Of a DNA stretch of 64,000 nucleotides, positions 61,180-64,000 are shown piece by piece (position 1 is the first letter of the stretch; every line of letters begins with the position of its first letter). The notes beneath the pieces are model-generated. The model did no database searches. It was not told where the DNA came from and saw nothing but the letters and a program-made list of their open reading frames with translations. The DNA comes from Pseudorhodobacter sp. MZDSW-24AT. Its GTDB lineage: Bacteria; Pseudomonadota; Alphaproteobacteria; Rhodobacterales; Rhodobacteraceae. The position numbers were made by a program, and so were the translations under genes. The stretch covers positions 1-64,000 of the forward strand of contig NZ_PGOI01000011.1 in the NCBI RefSeq assembly GCF_002794355.1. The letters run 5' to 3'.

Positions 61180-64000
61180 TCATCGCCGCGCCACCCGCAG
61201 CCGGGCAAGGCCATAGGCCACCAGCGTCACCGCGCCCGCCCCCAGCACAAACACCCCCAACGCCACGCCCTGTGACAGCACCGGCAGCCCCGGCAGCCCA
61301 GCGCCCAGCACCACTGGCGCCAGCGTCAGCGCAAAGAGCAGCGCCACCACCGCCCCTGTGCCCATCAGGATGCGGCGCGGCCCCCGCCGCAGCCCGCGCG
61401 ACAGCGCCCGGAACCGCTTGCCCACATCCTGTTGCACCGCCATCAGCGCCGGCACCAGAATTAGCACCAGCAGCATCCCGAAGGCCAGCCCGTAAACCAG
61501 CGTCACCACCGTGGGTTTCAGGAACTCCGCCTGTGAACTGCGCTCGAACAAGAGCGGTGACAGGCCGAAAACGGTGGTCATCGTGGTCAGCAGCACCGCG
61601 CGGAACCGGTCGGCCACCCCGTCGATGATCGCCGGGATCAACCCGCGCTTTTCGGCATATTCATCAATGGTCGACACCAGAACGATGGAATCATTGATGA
61701 TGATGCCCGACATGCCGATCAGCCCGACGATCGAGAACATCGACAGTGGCACCCCCCAGTGGAAATGCCCCCACATCGCGCCAATCAGGCCAAAGGGGAT
61801 CACCGACATCACCACCAAAGGCCGACTCCAGCTGGCAAAGATCCACGCAAGGCAAAGATAGATGCCCAGCAGGCACAAGATCGCCGCCGTGCCCGCATCG
61901 CCCAGAAATTCGTTCTGCTGCGCGACCAAGCCGCCCTGACGGCTTTCCACACCGAATTGCGCCTCGATCTCGGGCAGAATGGTCTCGCGGATCGTTGCCT
62001 GAATCTCGGCAGCCCGCGCCGGATCATCCTCGGCCAGATCGCCCGAGACGGAAACCACCCGCAAGCCGTTCTCGCGCCGGATGGTGGAAAACCCCGCCTG
62101 CTGCTCCACCGTCACGATATCGGCCAAAGGCACATAGGCCCCGGTGCTGGTGCGCATCAGCGTGGCATCCAGAAAATCCGCCGTCAGCTCATGGCGCGGG
62201 AGTTCCAGCCGGATGGCCACCGATCTTGGCCCTTCGGGATAGGTCGCGGCCTCAATCCCGTTCAGCCGGTCACGCAAACTGCGGCCCAGTTCATCAATCG
62301 CAAAGCCCAAGGACTGGCCCAAGGGCGTCAGGTTCAGGACCAGTTCTTCTTTGTCATAGGCGAGCGAATCCTCCAGTGCCGACACTTCCGGATAGATCGC
62401 CAGCCGCGCCTTCAAGGCCTCGGCCGCCGCCTTCAGCCCGCTGGCCTCTGCGCCATACAGATCAATCGCCAGCGCATCGCCGCCCGGTCCAAAGCGCCCG
62501 CCCCGGAACGACAGCTCTTCCATCAACGGATGCCCGCGCACCTCTTCCTGCAAGGCGCTGACAAACACATTGCTGGAATAAGGCCGCGCATCGGGATTGA
62601 TCAGCTCGATCGAGATGCTGCCCAGCAAATCGGCGTCTTTGCCTTCGGCACTGGCCAGCCCGCGCCCGCCCGATCCGCCGATCTCGGCCATGGCAAAGCT
62701 GATCGGGTTCACGCCATGCTCCGCCTCGAACCGCGCGCCCACCACTTCGGCGGCGCGCTGCACCTCGCGCATCAAGGCCAGCGTGTCGCTGCGCTCGGCC
62801 CCCGGCAGCATCGAGAAATTGCCGGTGACCGAGGCCTGTTCCGGCGCGTTGAAAAACCGAAACGGCAGATCCCCCCGGATGAACAGCGCAGCCGATGCGG
62901 CAAACAGCGCCACCGACCCCGCCAGCACCGGATAGCGCGCCACAATCACCACGCGCATCGTCGGCTTCACCACCCGCGCGCCAAGCCACGCCATCCCCCG
63001 GTTCACCTGCCGCGATGGCCAGTCATACCATTTTTCCTGCTTTGCCTTGGCAATCGCATGCGCCATGTGGTTTGGCAAAATCAGGAAGCACTCCACCAAA
63101 GACGCCACCAGCACCGCAATCACGGTAAAGGGAATGTCGCGGATAAGGCCCCCAAAGCGCCCGCCAATCGCCACCAGCCCGAAAAAGGCGATCACCGTGG
63201 TCAGGGTCGAGGCGACCACGGGCTGCGCCATGCGCAAGGCCCCGCGCTCGGCGGCCACCACCGCCTCTTCGCCCAAGCTGCGGCCCCGGAAATCGGCATG
63301 CTCGCCCACCACGATGGCATCATCCACCACGATCCCCAGCATGATGATCAGCGCGAACAGCGAAATCATGTTCAGCGTCAGCCCGGCGGCATACATCACC
63401 GCCACCGCCGCCAGCATCGCCACCGGAATCCCCGCCGCCACCCACAGCGCCGTGCGCGCGTTCAGGAACAGGAACAGCAGGATCACCACCAGCGCCAGCC
63501 CGCTCAGCGCATTGTCCAGCAACAGATACAGCCGGTCGGTGATCTCTTCGGCGCGGGCGCGCACCAGATCCACCGTCACCCCCGGTGGCAGGCTCAGCTG
63601 CATCTCGGCCGCCACCTCCTCCACACTGGCCTGCATCCGGATGGCATCGCCTTCGGCGTTGCGGTCCACCCGAACCGTCATCGCCGGATTGTCGCCCACA
63701 AAGCTCGCCCGCCCGGCATCCGCCCCCACCGCGCGGATCGTGGCCACATCGCCCACCGTCAACGTCGTGCCATCGGGCTGGCTGCGCAGCACGACACCGG
63801 CAAGCTCGGTCGGACTGCGCCGTTCTGTCCCGGTGCGCACCCGAGCCGAGCCGTCCCCCACATTGCCCGCCGGATTGGTCTGCACCGATGCGCCAATGGC
63901 CGTGGCAATCTCGCGCAAGGTGATGTCATGCTGGATCAGCGCGACCGAAGGCACCTCGACCACCGTTTCCGGGTCTGCCAGGCCACGAATGCTGGTGCGG
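61180..64000 (-). CDS. RND-family multidrug efflux permease (5' truncated)
   Basis: At least 940 residues; the frame is open to the right edge, so the N-terminus is missing. Inner-membrane proton-driven pump (AcrB/MexB superfamily). Seen: LGIVVDDAIVVGEHADF (paired Asp for proton relay), FALIIMLGIVV helix, periplasmic pore region with FFNAPEQASVTGNFSMLPGAE, and the second-half repeat MFSIVGLIGMSGIIINDSIVLV and TMTTVFGLSPLLF. The C-terminus continues about 80 residues past the usual last helix with two more hydrophobic segments (ILMGTGAVVALLFALTLAPVVL and GVALGVFVLGAGAVTLVAYGL), which is unusual. A membrane fusion protein gene is expected upstream, outside the window. Confidence 0.9.
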   Translation of the reverse strand, partial: RTSIRGLADPETVVEVPSVALIQHDITLREIATAIGASVQTNPAGNVGDGSARVRTGTERRSPTELAGVVLRSQPDGTTLTVGDVATIRAVGADAGRASFVGDNPAMTVRVDRNAEGDAIRMQASVEEVAAEMQLSLPPGVTVDLVRARAEEITDRLYLLLDNALSGLALVVILLFLFLNARTALWVAAGIPVAMLAAVAVMYAAGLTLNMISLFALIIMLGIVVDDAIVVGEHADFRGRSLGEEAVVAAERGALRMAQPVVASTLTTVIAFFGLVAIGGRFGGLIRDIPFTVIAVLVASLVECFLILPNHMAHAIAKAKQEKWYDWPSRQVNRGMAWLGARVVKPTMRVVIVARYPVLAGSVALFAASAALFIRGDLPFRFFNAPEQASVTGNFSMLPGAERSDTLALMREVQRAAEVVGARFEAEHGVNPISFAMAEIGGSGGRGLASAEGKDADLLGSISIELINPDARPYSSNVFVSALQEEVRGHPLMEELSFRGGRFGPGGDALAIDLYGAEASGLKAAAEALKARLAIYPEVSALEDSLAYDKEELVLNLTPLGQSLGFAIDELGRSLRDRLNGIEAATYPEGPRSVAIRLELPRHELTADFLDATLMRTSTGAYVPLADIVTVEQQAGFSTIRRENGLRVVSVSGDLAEDDPARAAEIQATIRETILPEIEAQFGVESRQGGLVAQQNEFLGDAGTAAILCLLGIYLCLAWIFASWSRPLVVMSVIPFGLIGAMWGHFHWGVPLSMFSIVGLIGMSGIIINDSIVLVSTIDEYAEKRGLIPAIIDGVADRFRAVLLTTMTTVFGLSPLLFERSSQAEFLKPTVVTLVYGLAFGMLLVLILVPALMAVQQDVGKRFRALSRGLRRGPRRILMGTGAVVALLFALTLAPVVLGAGLPGLPVLSQGVALGVFVLGAGAVTLVAYGLARLRVARR

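Noticed and set aside
1-64000. Mobile elements, prophage genes, CRISPR arrays, toxin-antitoxin pairs
   Set aside because: No transposase, integrase, phage, Cas or toxin-type product was found, and no regularly spaced repeats; the repeats seen are short intergenic hairpin elements.

Overview
The window is a contiguous, gene-dense, high-GC stretch of chromosome from an alphaproteobacterium, most likely of the order Rhodobacterales (Rhodobacter/Gemmobacter/Loktanella-like). The support is gene content: CarD next to FdxA, Irr divergent from fabA-fabB-fabI, a psd-pssA-pmtA phospholipid operon, an RpoH with the alphaproteobacterial N-terminus, a deoC-ALDH16 pair, fused MrpAB, and an Anbu proteasome-like locus. 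No prophage, insertion sequence, CRISPR array or plasmid-type gene is visible. It looks like core chromosome with several interesting housekeeping and accessory loci.

Layout. 1-2.8 kb: the end of an Ala/Pro-rich protein with a PilP/GspC-like tail, then divergent cobT and cobS (nucleotide-loop assembly of cobalamin). 2.9-7.9 kb, minus strand: TPR lipoprotein-like protein, Suv3-like RNA helicase, S4 RNA-binding protein, ferredoxin FdxA and the transcription factor CarD; carD has its own promoter, a palindrome around the -10 and a terminator-like hairpin in its leader. 8-9.2 kb: SCP2 protein and an alpha/beta hydrolase. 9.2-14 kb, minus strand: the Anbu operon (ATP-grasp, alpha-E, transglutaminase, an unknown tail-anchored protein, Anbu peptidase). 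14.2-16.9 kb: MBL exonuclease and ATP-dependent DNA ligase of the ligase-associated repair system, without its helicase partner. 17-21 kb: oligopeptidase F, an AerR/PpaA-like B12-binding protein, a Gfo/Idh oxidoreductase. 21-23 kb: psd-pssA-pmtA, the route from CDP-diacylglycerol plus serine to phosphatidylethanolamine and its methylated derivatives. 23.3-26.2 kb: rpoH, rluD, a small membrane protein, irr. 26.4-28.9 kb: fabA-fabB-fabI for unsaturated fatty acids. 29-33.2 kb, minus strand: glutamine-synthetase-like ligase plus class III aminotransferase, then pyrD with a DUF952 protein.

33.4-45 kb is a mixed region: a periplasmic 5'-nucleotidase, a DUF475 membrane protein, tRNA-Gly(TCC), a divergent LuxR-type response regulator and hybrid histidine kinase, a CbiX-like chelatase, an SDR, a LysR regulator, adenine deaminase and a DMT exporter. 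45.3-50.1 kb is a sugar (fructose/ribose-type) uptake module: frcBCA on the minus strand, divergent from a RbsD/FucU mutarotase and a ROK regulator, with a perfect AT-rich palindrome between the two promoters. 50.3-56.2 kb is a complete Mrp Na+/H+ antiporter operon (A and B fused). 56.3-59.7 kb is deoC plus ALDH16 for deoxyribose-phosphate breakdown. The right end holds yqgE, a DsbD-alpha-like periplasmic protein and the 3' part of an RND efflux pump that runs off the window.

Non-coding structure is mostly bidirectional terminators between convergent genes. A short intergenic element with a GAGGATATTT/GGGAGTATTT core and flanking GC hairpins occurs four times; one copy forms the last codons and stop of the DNA ligase gene. 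Every gap between genes is shorter than 300 bases.
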